Made by a program: the position numbers and the translations under genes
Part shown: positions 49,761-58,033 of the stretch, piece after piece
Position numbering within the stretch: the stretch's first letter is position 1
Layout of the letters: each line of letters begins with the position of its first letter
Assembly: GCF_036077095.1 (NCBI RefSeq)
Contig: NZ_CP107960.1
Span: forward strand, 1,178,001 to 1,242,000
DNA: 64,000 bases
Direction: 5' to 3'
From: Streptomyces sp. NBC_00376
GTDB taxonomy: Bacteria > Actinomycetota > Actinomycetes > Streptomycetales > Streptomycetaceae
The notes under the pieces: model-generated
What the model was told of the DNA's origin: nothing
What the model saw: only the letters and a program-made list of their open reading frames with translations
The model's database searches: none

Positions 49761-50640
49761 GCCCTCCCCGGCCCTGAAGGCTGTGCCGGTGGGCCGCCCG
49801 TGCCCTGCGCGCGTACGGCAGATAGCGCAGCCGCTCGGGGAGCACGGGCACGACGCGCCGCACCACCGCGCAGAACCGCCGCAGTGCGCGCTCCTGCCCG
49901 TCCGTCCACTCCAGCCCGATGGCCTCCCGGGCGTCCGGCGGCATCAGCCCGATGGTGACGAAGCGCCGGAACCGGGCCAGCGGCGGGAACAGCACCGGCC
50001 ACAGCGCCCTCAGCAGCAGCCTGAGCGGCAGCGGCCCGCGGTCCGGCGGCGGTACGGGGCGATCGGTGGCGACCAGGTCCTCGACGACCGCGGTCGCCTC
50101 GATCTCCTCGGCGAGTACCTTCCGGTAGTACGGCCAGAACTCCTCGATCGTCTGCGGCATGTCCCGGTCGTGGATGCCGAGGATCCTGCCGACCTGGAGC
50201 CACTCCCGGTACAGGGCGCGTTCCTGCGCCGCGGTGAGCGGCCGGACGAGATAGCGCGCGGCGTGCTGGTAGACCGGGAAGCCGGTGGCATGCACCCATG
50301 CGTAGTTCTCCGGCGACAGCGCGTGGTAGCGGCGCCCCCGGGTGTCGGTGCCCTGGATGGTGCGGTGCAGTACGCGCAGCCTGTGCCCCTCCTCGGCCGC
50401 CGCCTCGCCCCCGTACACCCAGAGCTGGAGCGAGCGCAGGGACCTCTCGCCGCGCCCCCAGGGGTCGGTGCGGAAGACGGAGTGTTCGTCGACTCCGGCG
50501 CCGACCGCCGGGTGGGCCACCTGGAGGGTGAGCGCGGCGGGCAGCATCAGCAGGGCCCGGATGTCGCCCGAGAGGCTCCAGAGCACACCGCCGGGCGGGG
50601 GCGGTGCGGGGTCGTTGCCCCTGGCCGGTTCGCTGTTCAT
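49723..50640 (-). CDS. MpaB/DUF2236-type oxygenase (first copy)
   Basis: This 305-aa protein belongs to the DUF2236 family, related to the latex-clearing protein and fungal MpaB. Such proteins are mostly helical and, where studied, bind a b-type heme. Seen here are HPAVGAGVDEHSVFRTDPWGR, YHALSPENYAWVHATGFPVY and EFWPYYRKVLAEE, the conserved blocks; the histidine in WVHATG is the likely heme ligand. ATG at 50640 is the start; the long frame upstream is a shadow. It is divergent from a second MpaB-like gene at 50935. Confidence 0.85.
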   Translation of the reverse strand: MNSEPARGNDPAPPPPGGVLWSLSGDIRALLMLPAALTLQVAHPAVGAGVDEHSVFRTDPWGRGERSLRSLQLWVYGGEAAAEEGHRLRVLHRTIQGTDTRGRRYHALSPENYAWVHATGFPVYQHAARYLVRPLTAAQERALYREWLQVGRILGIHDRDMPQTIEEFWPYYRKVLAEEIEATAVVEDLVATDRPVPPPDRGPLPLRLLLRALWPVLFPPLARFRRFVTIGLMPPDAREAIGLEWTDGQERALRRFCAVVRRVVPVLPERLRYLPYARRARAAHRHSLQGRGGLRRKPGAPARSA

Positions 50641-50772
50641 GCGGTGCTCCCGACGGTCGGCGGGCGCACGGCTCGGCGCCCGGTCCCTGCGTGATCCAGT
50701 ATGCGAGCGTCCCGGGAGCCATGCGCACCGGCCCCCCGCCCCACCCCGCCGCATCCCCGGCCGTCGGCGGTG

Positions 50773-50804
50773 TTGACGGGACTTGTGAAACAAGTCGATA
50801 GTAT
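50773..50804 (+). promoter_or_regulatory. Promoter with a TetR-type operator
   Basis: TTGACG (50773-50778) and TAGTAT (50799-50804) make a fair -35/-10 pair, although the 20-bp spacing is long (GATAGT two bases earlier gives 18). Between them lies ACTTGTGAAACAAGT (50781-50795), a perfect 6-3-6 inverted repeat of the TetR type. It faces the second MpaB gene; the TetR gene just beyond that gene is the probable repressor. Confidence 0.55.
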
Positions 50805-50934
50805 TTGTAACTTTGACTCCCGTGCCCGACGATGCGTCATATCCCTTGAGAAGAAGGTGAGTTGGTCCGTGGCGCAGTGACAACCCGCGAAAGAGGCCGC
50901 ACAGGGAGTCGGCACACGGACAGGAGGGCGCACC

Positions 50935-51921
50935 ATGGGCCGATACAGCCGCCTGCACGAGATACGCCGGATGGACCCGGCGCGCGACTACGCCGAGATC
51001 CTTCGGCTGATGTCCCAGTACGAGTTCCCCTGGGACTACCGGCAGGGAGTGAGCGTCGCCTTCCTCCGGGACTACGGCGTTCCCCGGATCTCCGTGCTCC
51101 TCGACCGGACCCAGGAGTTCGAACGGGCCGGGCAGAAGCGGTACGACGACACGGTGCTGATCGGGTACGAGATGGCCGCCGACGGCTTCGACTCGGAGCG
51201 CGGGCGGGCGGCCGCGCGTCACCTCAACCGGATCCACGGAAGGTACAGGATCCCGAACGACGACTTCCGCTACGTCCTGGCGACCACGGTCGTGGGGCCG
51301 AAACGCTGGATCGACCGGTTCGGCTGGCGCCCCCTGTGCGCCCAGGAGGTCCAGGCGCTGGTGGAGGCCGGCCGGAAGACGGGGGCGATGATGGGCATCG
51401 AGGGGGTGCCCGACACGTACGAGGGGTTCGAGCGGCTCCTCGACTCCTACGAGGAGCGGATGTTCGCGTACGACCCGGCGAACCGGCGGGTCGCGAACGC
51501 CACGTTCCGCGTGATCGCGAGCTGGTATCCGCGACCGCTGCGGCCCCTGGTGGCGAGGATCGCGCTCGGGGTGCTGGACGAGCCGCTGCTCGCGGCACTG
51601 GGCTTCCGGCCGCAGCCGCGGTGGGTGCGGGCCTCGGCGTCGGCGGCCCTGCGGCTGCGCGCCCGTTGTGTCCGCAGACTGCCGGCCCGGCCACGCAGGT
51701 TTCCCGCGCGCCCGCAGCCCCGTTCGTACCCCTTCGGCTGGCGGCTCGACGACCTGGGACCGCACTGGGCCCGCAACCGTCCCGTGGAACCCCTGCCCGA
51801 CGAGAGGGACGGTGAGAGGGGCGGTCACGCCGGTGGCGCTACCCGGCAGCGAGCAGCGGCACCAGATAGCGGCGGGCGAACTCCCGCACCTGGGTGTCGT
51901 CGTCCAGCTCGAAACAGCTGA
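50935..51921 (+). CDS. MpaB-type oxygenase family protein (second copy)
   Basis: This 328-aa protein has the MpaB-family core: RLHEIRRMDPARDYAEILRL, LIGYEMAADGFDSE, HLNRIHGRYRIPNDDFRYVL (histidines of the heme or metal region) and FGWRPLCAQEVQALVEAGRKTG. The C-terminal 80 residues are Arg/Pro-rich and probably disordered; the last 27 codons overlap the convergent TetR gene by 83 bp. ATG at 50935 has AGGAGG close by. The substrate is unknown; a lipid or polyisoprenoid oxidation is possible by family analogy. Confidence 0.82.
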   Translation: MGRYSRLHEIRRMDPARDYAEILRLMSQYEFPWDYRQGVSVAFLRDYGVPRISVLLDRTQEFERAGQKRYDDTVLIGYEMAADGFDSERGRAAARHLNRIHGRYRIPNDDFRYVLATTVVGPKRWIDRFGWRPLCAQEVQALVEAGRKTGAMMGIEGVPDTYEGFERLLDSYEERMFAYDPANRRVANATFRVIASWYPRPLRPLVARIALGVLDEPLLAALGFRPQPRWVRASASAALRLRARCVRRLPARPRRFPARPQPRSYPFGWRLDDLGPHWARNRPVEPLPDERDGERGGHAGGATRQRAAAPDSGGRTPAPGCRRPARNS

Positions 51922-52471
51922 CGGGGTTGAGGAGGAAGGAGACGGTTATCCGCACCATCAGTTCGGCGACCGGGGCCGGATCGCTGGCCGGCCTCCCCTC
52001 CGCGCGCCGGGCGTCCCGCAGCCGGTCGGCCAGGTAGTCACGGATGGCGAGGAGGGCCGGTCCGCTCTCCAGGGTCAGGAACGGCAGCATCGTCTCGGGC
52101 TCCAGCCTCAGCAGACCGCCGACGAGCGGGTGCTCGCGGATGTGCCGGAGAACCGCGGCGAAACCTTCGACGAGCCGGTCCTCCGTGGTCGGCAGCGCGG
52201 CCACGGCGCCGTCCACCTCCACGACGAAGCGGCGGTACTCGCGCAGCAGACAGGCGGAGACCAGGCTGTCCTTGTTGCCGATCCGCCGGTACACGGTCAC
52301 CCGCGAGACCCCGGCACGCTTGGCGACGTCGTCGACGGTGGAGCGGCGCAGCCCGAAGGTCATGAACTGCTCGCGCGCGGCGTCCAGGATCTGCTCGCTC
52401 AGCGCGTCGGAGGGCGGCGCCGTGCGCAGCGCCAGGGCCAGCCCTGTCTCGTCGGTGCTCCGTGCCGTCAT
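51839..52471 (-). CDS. TetR/AcrR-family regulator
   Basis: This 210-aa regulator has the TetR helix-turn-helix at residues about 20-65 (QILDAAREQFMTFGLRRST, then DDVAKRAGVSRVTVYRRIGNK) and a helical ligand domain. It is likely to act on the 6-3-6 palindrome between the two MpaB genes, one of which it faces tail to tail. Its own start lies 38 bp from the 20-bp inverted repeat at 52509-52566. Ligand unknown. Confidence 0.88.
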   Translation of the reverse strand: MTARSTDETGLALALRTAPPSDALSEQILDAAREQFMTFGLRRSTVDDVAKRAGVSRVTVYRRIGNKDSLVSACLLREYRRFVVEVDGAVAALPTTEDRLVEGFAAVLRHIREHPLVGGLLRLEPETMLPFLTLESGPALLAIRDYLADRLRDARRAEGRPASDPAPVAELMVRITVSFLLNPVSCFELDDDTQVREFARRYLVPLLAAG

Positions 52472-52508
52472 CGGCCCTCTCCCGTTCCGCCGCGTCCGCC
52501 CCCACCCT

Positions 52509-52566
52509 AGGGCCTCTCGTTTGGATCACGCCGGGCTCACGGGGCCTGATCCAAACGAAAGACCCT
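52509..52566. mobile_element. Short inverted-repeat element resembling paired IS ends
   Basis: AGGGCCTCTCGTTTGGATCA at 52509-52528 is matched by an inverted copy at 52547-52566 with 18 of 20 identical, around an 18-bp centre. The arm resembles a terminal repeat (AGGGTCTTTCGTTTGGATCA-like) that I recall from Streptomyces insertion sequences. The whole is 58 bp and lies in the TetR promoter region, so it could be a solo or scar element or have become an operator. Confidence 0.5.
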
Positions 52567-52571
52567 GAGCG

Positions 52572-52608
52572 GGCAGGGCGCCCACCGGAGTCCGGTGGGC
52601 GCCCTGCC
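52572..52608 (-). terminator. Terminator after the M4 peptidase gene
   Basis: A perfect 18-bp stem (52572-52589 against 52591-52608) is followed on the minus strand by GCTCAGGGTCTTT, giving a short T-run. It lies 24 bp after the stop codon. Confidence 0.85.
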
Positions 52609-52632
52609 TTCGGTGCGACTGTGCGGCGGGTA

Positions 52633-55323
52633 CTACTCGCAGGTCCCGGCGAACGTCTCGCGGGTCACCACGTCGGTGGCCGCCGCGGTCGTGTCCAGCC
52701 AGGCGACGCGCTGGCCGTCACCGAGCGACGGGGCCAGCTGGGAGCCGGAGGAGCAGGAGACGCGGGAGAAGTTGTTGAGTCCCGCGACCACATCGGCGGT
52801 CTCGGAGACCTTCACCTTGGTCGGCCCGTTCCAGGAGCCGAGCGCACCCCAGAAGTCGTACGTGGAGTAGGCGAAGTACTCGTCGTTGACCGAGAACTGG
52901 GCGAGGTAGGTGCTCGACGGGTAGCGCAGCGTCGCCGCCTTCGACAGGTCGTCGAGCGGAGCCGACACGAACTTCGAGGACGGAACCAGGAAGCCGCTCG
53001 TCTCCCGCCAGAACACGCGGTCCGAGGTCAGCTGGATGTCCGAGACATAGTTGAAGAGGAAGCCACTGATCCGCTTCTTCTGCGTGCTGTCCTTCGCGAT
53101 GTCGTACACGTACACCCAGGTTCCGTCCTCGCCGGCCCAGGCGATCCGGCCGTTCTTCATGGCGAGGTGACTGGCCTTGGTTCCTGCCTCCGGGGTCACG
53201 TTGACCGTGGTGCCGTCGGCCTCGCGGAGCATGACGTCCTGCTCGCCGTCAGCGGTGGTGCTGATGTAGGCGAGCGCGCCGTTCTCGGTCACCGGCTCGG
53301 TCTCGTCGGCGTCCGCGCGGTCAACCAGCTTCTTGATCGCGCCCTGTCCCTTCTCGCCCGCCTGGTAGATGCCGATGCCGTCGGCGGTGATCCGGGTGAA
53401 GGCGATGCGGTCGTCGTCCAGGGAGGGGTCGAGCAGATAGGCGTCCTTCTGGGCCAGTTCGTGCTTCGGCTTCTTGCTGAAGCGGCCCACGGTGATGCCG
53501 AAGGCGGCGCTGCCCTGGTCCCAGGCGATGGCGTCGCCGTGGCTGATGGCGTAGACGTCGCCGTTGATCTGGGCGGCCTGCTCGTCGACGCCGCCCGTGA
53601 GCTCGTAGGCGGGCAGGATGTCGGCGCCGATGGTGGTGCCGTCGTGCGTGCCGCCCTTCTGCTCCCAGCCGGTCTCGATGCCGTGGTCGTCGAAGGCCTT
53701 GGTAATGGCTGCGAGATCGGCCTTCGAGACGTTCAGGGACTTGGCCGCGAGGAGGACCGCGTTACGCATGTCGGTGAAGCCGGACAGCGGGGTGAGGTAG
53801 TTCTGCGCGGACCGGTAGACGATCTGGTCGGCGAGCTTGCTGTCGAGGTTCTTGCGCATGTCCCACAGCGCGCCGCCGACGATGGTGGAGTTGTAGTGCA
53901 CCCCGCCGTTGTCGATGTCGAGCGTGATGGGCTCGTAGTCCTTCTGCGCGTTGCGCCCGTCGTTCAGGTCGCGCAGGGCGCACTCCTCCAGCGGCTTGGT
54001 GCCGTTGCAGAGGTACTCCCCGATGAGGCCGGAAGTCGGGTCGCTCATCGCGACGCCCTTGTCGGCGGTCTCCATGGCGTTGCCGAAGTAGTCGGATATC
54101 GCCTCGTTGAGGGCGCCCGACTGGTTGAGGTAGACGAGCCCGGCGGAGTGCTCGGTGACACCGTGCGTCATCTCGTGGCCGACGACGTCCAGGCCGACGG
54201 AGAGCGGGACTCCGTCCATGTGGCCATAGACCATCTTGGAGCCGTCCCAGAAGGCGTTGGCGTAGTCCTTGCCGTTCGCGGCGACGTTGACGACGGAGTA
54301 GATCGTGCCGCCCTTGCCGTCGACACCGTCGCGGCCGATCTGGTTCTTGTAGTACTCGTACACCTTCGCCGCGTTCAGGTGCGCGTCGACCGCGCCCGAG
54401 GAGGTGTTGGCGCCGTCGAAGCGGTCGCTCGCCGATGTGCCGAGCCGGATGTCGTCGGTGACCGGACCGCCCGCGACGTCCGTGTACTGCTTGCGGTTCG
54501 CGTCGTACGTACGGATCTGGCCGCCGGTCTGCGGGTACATGGCGCGCGTGGAGTCGACGAGCGTGTACGAGCCGTCCGCCTCCTTGTTGACGTCCAGCTT
54601 CGCCTCGGTGCCGTCGACGCGTACGCCTGTCCCCTGCGCGGGCAACGCGTCGGCCGCGTCGATGTTGTTGTACGAGAGCGCGATGCCGCCCACCCGTGCG
54701 TCGACGTACACCTCCTGGCGCACCGGGCTGCCGTTCGCCTTGCCGCCGGTGACGGTGAAGTGCCAGGCGAGCCTGCCGCCGTGGGCGTCGGGCAGCACGG
54801 ACAGGCCGTGCGCCTCGGTCTTCGCGCCCTGCACGCCGGACAGGCCTCGGTCGAGCGTGAACATCCGCTGCTTCGCGGTGGCTTCGCTCACCTTCGGCGT
54901 GGTGGAGACGGTGAGGTCCGTGTAGAGCGTGCCGGTCGCGGAGGTGACCTGCTGGCCGCCGTCCGCGGCCTGGGTCTGCACCGCGTACTCGGCGCCGAAG
55001 ACCGGAACGCCGTCGTGCTTCTGCTGGAAGCGCACCGAGGACTGCTTGCCGTCCTTGGTGGTCTTCACCGTCTTGAGGTCGGAGACCGGAACCTTGTACG
55101 TGTCCTCATGGGCCTTGATGTGGGCCCGCGCGGCCTCGGCCGGGGTGCCCTCGCGGGCGGTCTTGTCCAGGCCCTGCGTCATCGCCGGGGCGACACCCAC
55201 CGGGTCCGTCGTCTGCGCCGCGGCGGTGTCGTCCGCCCAGGCCGGCGCGGCCAGCAGCGTCGCGCCGGTCGCGGCGGCGACCACGCCGGTCGCCAGCATC
55301 CGCAGCACGCTCGTTCGTCTCAC
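52633..55323 (-). CDS. Secreted M4-family metallopeptidase (thermolysin-like)
   Basis: This 896-aa zinc endopeptidase has a signal peptide (RRTSVLRMLATGVVAAATGA, cleavage near AWA-D), a propeptide with FTP and PepSY-type regions, the catalytic M4 domain with VVGHEMTHGVTEHSAG (HEXXH) and ALNEAISDYFGNAM (third zinc ligand Glu), and an unusually long C-terminal part of about 280 residues with repeated IAW- and YDIA-like beta segments, perhaps a propeller. GTG at 55323, preceded by GGGGAGG, gives a normal signal peptide; ATG at 55395 would add 24 residues without a Shine-Dalgarno. Directly upstream on the same strand is a LuxR-type regulator. Confidence 0.9.
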   Translation of the reverse strand: MRRTSVLRMLATGVVAAATGATLLAAPAWADDTAAAQTTDPVGVAPAMTQGLDKTAREGTPAEAARAHIKAHEDTYKVPVSDLKTVKTTKDGKQSSVRFQQKHDGVPVFGAEYAVQTQAADGGQQVTSATGTLYTDLTVSTTPKVSEATAKQRMFTLDRGLSGVQGAKTEAHGLSVLPDAHGGRLAWHFTVTGGKANGSPVRQEVYVDARVGGIALSYNNIDAADALPAQGTGVRVDGTEAKLDVNKEADGSYTLVDSTRAMYPQTGGQIRTYDANRKQYTDVAGGPVTDDIRLGTSASDRFDGANTSSGAVDAHLNAAKVYEYYKNQIGRDGVDGKGGTIYSVVNVAANGKDYANAFWDGSKMVYGHMDGVPLSVGLDVVGHEMTHGVTEHSAGLVYLNQSGALNEAISDYFGNAMETADKGVAMSDPTSGLIGEYLCNGTKPLEECALRDLNDGRNAQKDYEPITLDIDNGGVHYNSTIVGGALWDMRKNLDSKLADQIVYRSAQNYLTPLSGFTDMRNAVLLAAKSLNVSKADLAAITKAFDDHGIETGWEQKGGTHDGTTIGADILPAYELTGGVDEQAAQINGDVYAISHGDAIAWDQGSAAFGITVGRFSKKPKHELAQKDAYLLDPSLDDDRIAFTRITADGIGIYQAGEKGQGAIKKLVDRADADETEPVTENGALAYISTTADGEQDVMLREADGTTVNVTPEAGTKASHLAMKNGRIAWAGEDGTWVYVYDIAKDSTQKKRISGFLFNYVSDIQLTSDRVFWRETSGFLVPSSKFVSAPLDDLSKAATLRYPSSTYLAQFSVNDEYFAYSTYDFWGALGSWNGPTKVKVSETADVVAGLNNFSRVSCSSGSQLAPSLGDGQRVAWLDTTAAATDVVTRETFAGTCE

Positions 55324-55454
55324 GGGACCTCCCCATCGCACACCTGCGCCCGGACCATTGGGGCCCCGGGCGTTGACGTGCTGATCGTTCGCCATGGGCG
55401 GTTGTGTGAACAAGGGATGGAGCTGGCGCGAAAGTGCCGTGGCGCAATTACGCC

Positions 55455-56561
55455 TCAGGAGTACTCAGCGGTAGGCGAGTTGTCCGGAACATCGGGCAAC
55501 CATCCGGCGCGTGCGGCGTACCAGCCGAGCTGGAAGCGGGTCGCCGCGCCCACTTCGTCCATCAGCGCGTGCAGCCGCCGCTGGACGGTGCGGTGGCCCA
55601 TGCCCAGCTGGCGGGCTATGGCCGCGTCGGTCAGGCCGACGTGGAGGAGGGCCACGATCTGCCGGTCGATCGCCGCGACCGGGGCCTCGTGTTGCTCCTC
55701 GGTACCGGAGGCATTCAGCCGCCAGCCCTTGCCGAAGTGCTCCTCGAAGAGCGAGACCAGAGCGGTGAGCAGACCCGTCCGGTGCACGACGAGCGCCACC
55801 GGTTCCGTCTCGCGCTCGGGGTACAGGGGCAGCAGGGCGACACGGCGGTCCACGATGGCGAGCTTGATCGGTAGCCGGTCCGTGACGGATATGTGCTGGC
55901 CCTGGGCGACGCAGGAGGCCAGCACGGCCGCGGTCGCCGGATGTTCCAGCCATTCGCGTTCGACGACACTGCGCACGGCCACCCCGCGCAGCATCATCTC
56001 GGAGTCGACCTCTTCGTGGTTGTCCTCGAAACTGAGCACCGCGGGCACATGTCTGGCCGGCACCAGGGTGCACACCTCGCTCCTGGCCTGACGCTGCATG
56101 GTCAGCAGGCGTCGCCGGATCGCCGCCGGACCGGACAGCACCTCCACCGGCGCGCCCGACGCGTGCGACTGCGCGGCGCGGTGCCGTTCGGTGAGGTCCC
56201 CCACCAGCGACTCGACCCGGTGCAGCGCGGACCGGCGGGCTTCCAGGAGCGGCCCGAGCGCGAGGACGGGCGAGGCGGCCCGGTACCGGACGGTGCCGTC
56301 CCCTTCCTGCAGCGCGGCACTGGCGAGACCGCGATCGACGAGCGAGTTCAGCACACGCGTCACCGCCGAGCCGTCCAACGGGCCCGTGAGCGCGTCCGGT
56401 TCACTGTCCGGACGGTCCACCAGCAGGCGGTAGACCGCGTCCTCGTCCGGTCCGAGGCCGAGCAGGGTCAGCAAGGACCCGTCCACCGGGTCGCCCGGCG
56501 CGACGGAATCGGGACGTCCGGGCTCTTCGCGCCCCGCCTCGGCACCCTCCACCGGACCCAC
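55455..56561 (-). CDS. TrmB-like/LuxR-type transcriptional regulator
   Basis: This 368-aa regulator has an N-terminal TrmB/winged-helix-like part (SLLTLLGLGPDEDAVYRLLV, then LDGSAVTRVLNSLVDRGLA), a central sensor of PLD-like type and a C-terminal LuxR helix-turn-helix (IDRQIVALLHVGLTDAAIARQ, then LGMGHRTVQRRLHALMDEVG). This layout is common in Streptomyces and often sits upstream of extracellular proteases, as here before the M4 gene. The gap to the M4 start is about 130 bp. It probably activates that gene, but no site is visible. Confidence 0.85.
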   Translation of the reverse strand: MGPVEGAEAGREEPGRPDSVAPGDPVDGSLLTLLGLGPDEDAVYRLLVDRPDSEPDALTGPLDGSAVTRVLNSLVDRGLASAALQEGDGTVRYRAASPVLALGPLLEARRSALHRVESLVGDLTERHRAAQSHASGAPVEVLSGPAAIRRRLLTMQRQARSEVCTLVPARHVPAVLSFEDNHEEVDSEMMLRGVAVRSVVEREWLEHPATAAVLASCVAQGQHISVTDRLPIKLAIVDRRVALLPLYPERETEPVALVVHRTGLLTALVSLFEEHFGKGWRLNASGTEEQHEAPVAAIDRQIVALLHVGLTDAAIARQLGMGHRTVQRRLHALMDEVGAATRFQLGWYAARAGWLPDVPDNSPTAEYS

Positions 56562-56661
56562 CCCTCTTCCTGCCGTCCGTCGGCCGGGGTCAGGCTATCC
56601 GGCGGATTTCCGCAGGCCGAGGCCCCCGGGGGCCCGTACACACCACTGGCCGGGCAGACCA

Positions 56662-57138
56662 CTAGTCGAAGTCGTACACCGTCACCGGTATGCCCCGGCC
56701 GGTCAGCCGCTCCTCGATCAGAGGCTCTATCCGGGACCACTTCCCGCCCGCGAGCCCGCAGCCGATCCTCGGCATGTGGACCGAGGCCCCCAGCTCGCGG
56801 GCCCGGCCGGCCACCGCGTCCAGCCCCGTGTCGATCGCCTCGTAACGCACCGGGACCCCGTTGCTGCCCCTGCGCATCCCCCGCTGGCCCACCATGTTCG
56901 CCACCCAGATGTACGGGCTCACCTGTACGAACTGCACCGCGCCGAGGGCGAAGTCATTGCCCGCGCGCTCCCGGTGCCATCGGCGGTAGGCCGCTTCGGG
57001 TTCGGGCCAGCGGCGCGAGAGCGCCAGGACGAATCCCTTGCCCCAGCCGCCCAGGTCGTTGCAGACGTGGACGATCAGCTTGATGCCCTGGCCGTGGGGC
57101 GCCGTCGCGTCCCCCTGTACGTACATGATCTCGGACAT
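56662..57138 (-). CDS. Macro-domain protein
   Basis: This 158-aa single-domain protein has the macro-domain hallmarks: MYVQGDATAP, LIVHVCNDLGGWGKGFVLAL (ADP-ribose binding, with Asn and the GWGKGF loop of the OARD1/TARG1-like group), and HMPRIGCGLAGGKW. It should bind ADP-ribose and may remove it from aspartate/glutamate, nucleic acid or O-acetyl-ADP-ribose. Unlike DarT-DarG loci, no ADP-ribosyltransferase gene is adjacent. ATG at 57138. It stands alone between a regulator and the divergent MerR gene. Confidence 0.88.
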   Translation of the reverse strand: MSEIMYVQGDATAPHGQGIKLIVHVCNDLGGWGKGFVLALSRRWPEPEAAYRRWHRERAGNDFALGAVQFVQVSPYIWVANMVGQRGMRRGSNGVPVRYEAIDTGLDAVAGRARELGASVHMPRIGCGLAGGKWSRIEPLIEERLTGRGIPVTVYDFD

Positions 57139-57189
57139 GGCACCAGGCTAGGCGGCACCTCTGACAACCGGGCACTTTCACATCACTGG

Positions 57190-57210
57190 TGAGACAGCAA
57201 TACTGTTGCA
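57190..57210. promoter_or_regulatory. Dyad before the MerR-family gene
   Basis: TGAGACAG, five bases, then CTGTTGCA form an imperfect inverted repeat with 6 of 8 matching positions. It lies 57 bp before the ATG of the MerR-type gene, where MerR-type regulators bind their own promoter. A second TCACATCACTGGTGAG-like dyad lies directly to its left. Confidence 0.4.
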
Positions 57211-57267
57211 CCGGGGTGGGTCACGCGTTCAGCCGCTCGCCCGCAGGGCCGGACACGAGGAGCAGAG

Positions 57268-57999
57268 ATGGCGACCGGGACCGAGGAGCCGACGCTCACC
57301 GTCGACGAGCTGGCGGCGCGCGCCGGTGTCACCGTACGCACCGTGCGTTTCTACAGCACCCGGGGTCTGCTGCCGCCCCCGGTGATCGGGCCGCGACGGG
57401 TCGGGCACTACGGCCACGAGCACCTGTCCCGGCTCGCGCTCATCGAGGAGCTCCAGCACCAGGGCATGACGCTGGCCGCCATCGAACGCTATCTGGAGCA
57501 GCTCCCGCCGGATCTGAGCGCCCACGACCTGGCGATCCACCGTGCGCTGGTGGCCTCCTGGGCACCGGACTCGGCGGAGCACGCGACGCGGGCGGAGCTG
57601 GAGCGGCGGGCCGGCCGGGCGCTGACCGAGCAGGACATCGCGCGGCTGGCCGCGATGGGTGTGCTGGAGCACGCGGAGCCGGTCGACGGCAGCTACCGGG
57701 TGGATCCGGGGCTGCTGCGGCTCGGGGTCGAACTGCTCGGCGTGCCTATCGCCCACGAGACGATCCTGGCCGCCCGCACGGTGCTGCTGGAGCACTCCCG
57801 GTCCGCCGCGCAGGAGCTGACCCGGTTGTTCCGGGACGAGGTGTGGGGGCCGTACCGGGAGCGGGAGTCGGACCCCGAGCACGTGGCGGCGATGAAGTCG
57901 CTGTCGGCACATATGCAGCCGATGGTGATCCAGGCGCTGGTGACCGCGTTCCAGCGGTCGTTGAAGGAAGAGCTGCGGGCCGCGTTCACGGCGGAGTGA
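57268..57999 (+). CDS. MerR-family regulator of the acyl-CoA operon
   Basis: This 243-aa protein has a classic MerR DNA-binding domain (LTVDELAARAGVTVRTVRFY, then STRGLLPPPVIGPRRVGHYG, HEHLSRLALIEELQHQGMTLA) and a longer C-terminal helical domain without metal-binding cysteines, so it should sense an organic ligand. It is convergent with the fadB operon (34 bp between stops) and, from context, likely controls it, with an acyl-CoA as the probable signal. The ATG at 57268 follows GAGGAGCAG. Confidence 0.9.
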   Translation: MATGTEEPTLTVDELAARAGVTVRTVRFYSTRGLLPPPVIGPRRVGHYGHEHLSRLALIEELQHQGMTLAAIERYLEQLPPDLSAHDLAIHRALVASWAPDSAEHATRAELERRAGRALTEQDIARLAAMGVLEHAEPVDGSYRVDPGLLRLGVELLGVPIAHETILAARTVLLEHSRSAAQELTRLFRDEVWGPYRERESDPEHVAAMKSLSAHMQPMVIQALVTAFQRSLKEELRAAFTAE

Positions 58000-58033
58000 A
58001 CGCGGCCCGCGGGGCGGGCGCCGGCCATGGGGC

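Noticed and set aside
52462..56091. A 1209-codon plus-strand open frame antisense to the M4 peptidase and LuxR genes
   Set aside because: It is the low-complexity Val/Gly/Asp/Arg translation expected opposite a high-GC gene, has no recognisable domain, and the minus strand carries complete M4 and LuxR-type proteins.
56662..57138. Macro domain considered as a DarG antitoxin of a DarT-DarG pair
   Set aside because: No ADP-ribosyltransferase gene is adjacent; the neighbours are a LuxR-type regulator and a divergent MerR gene.
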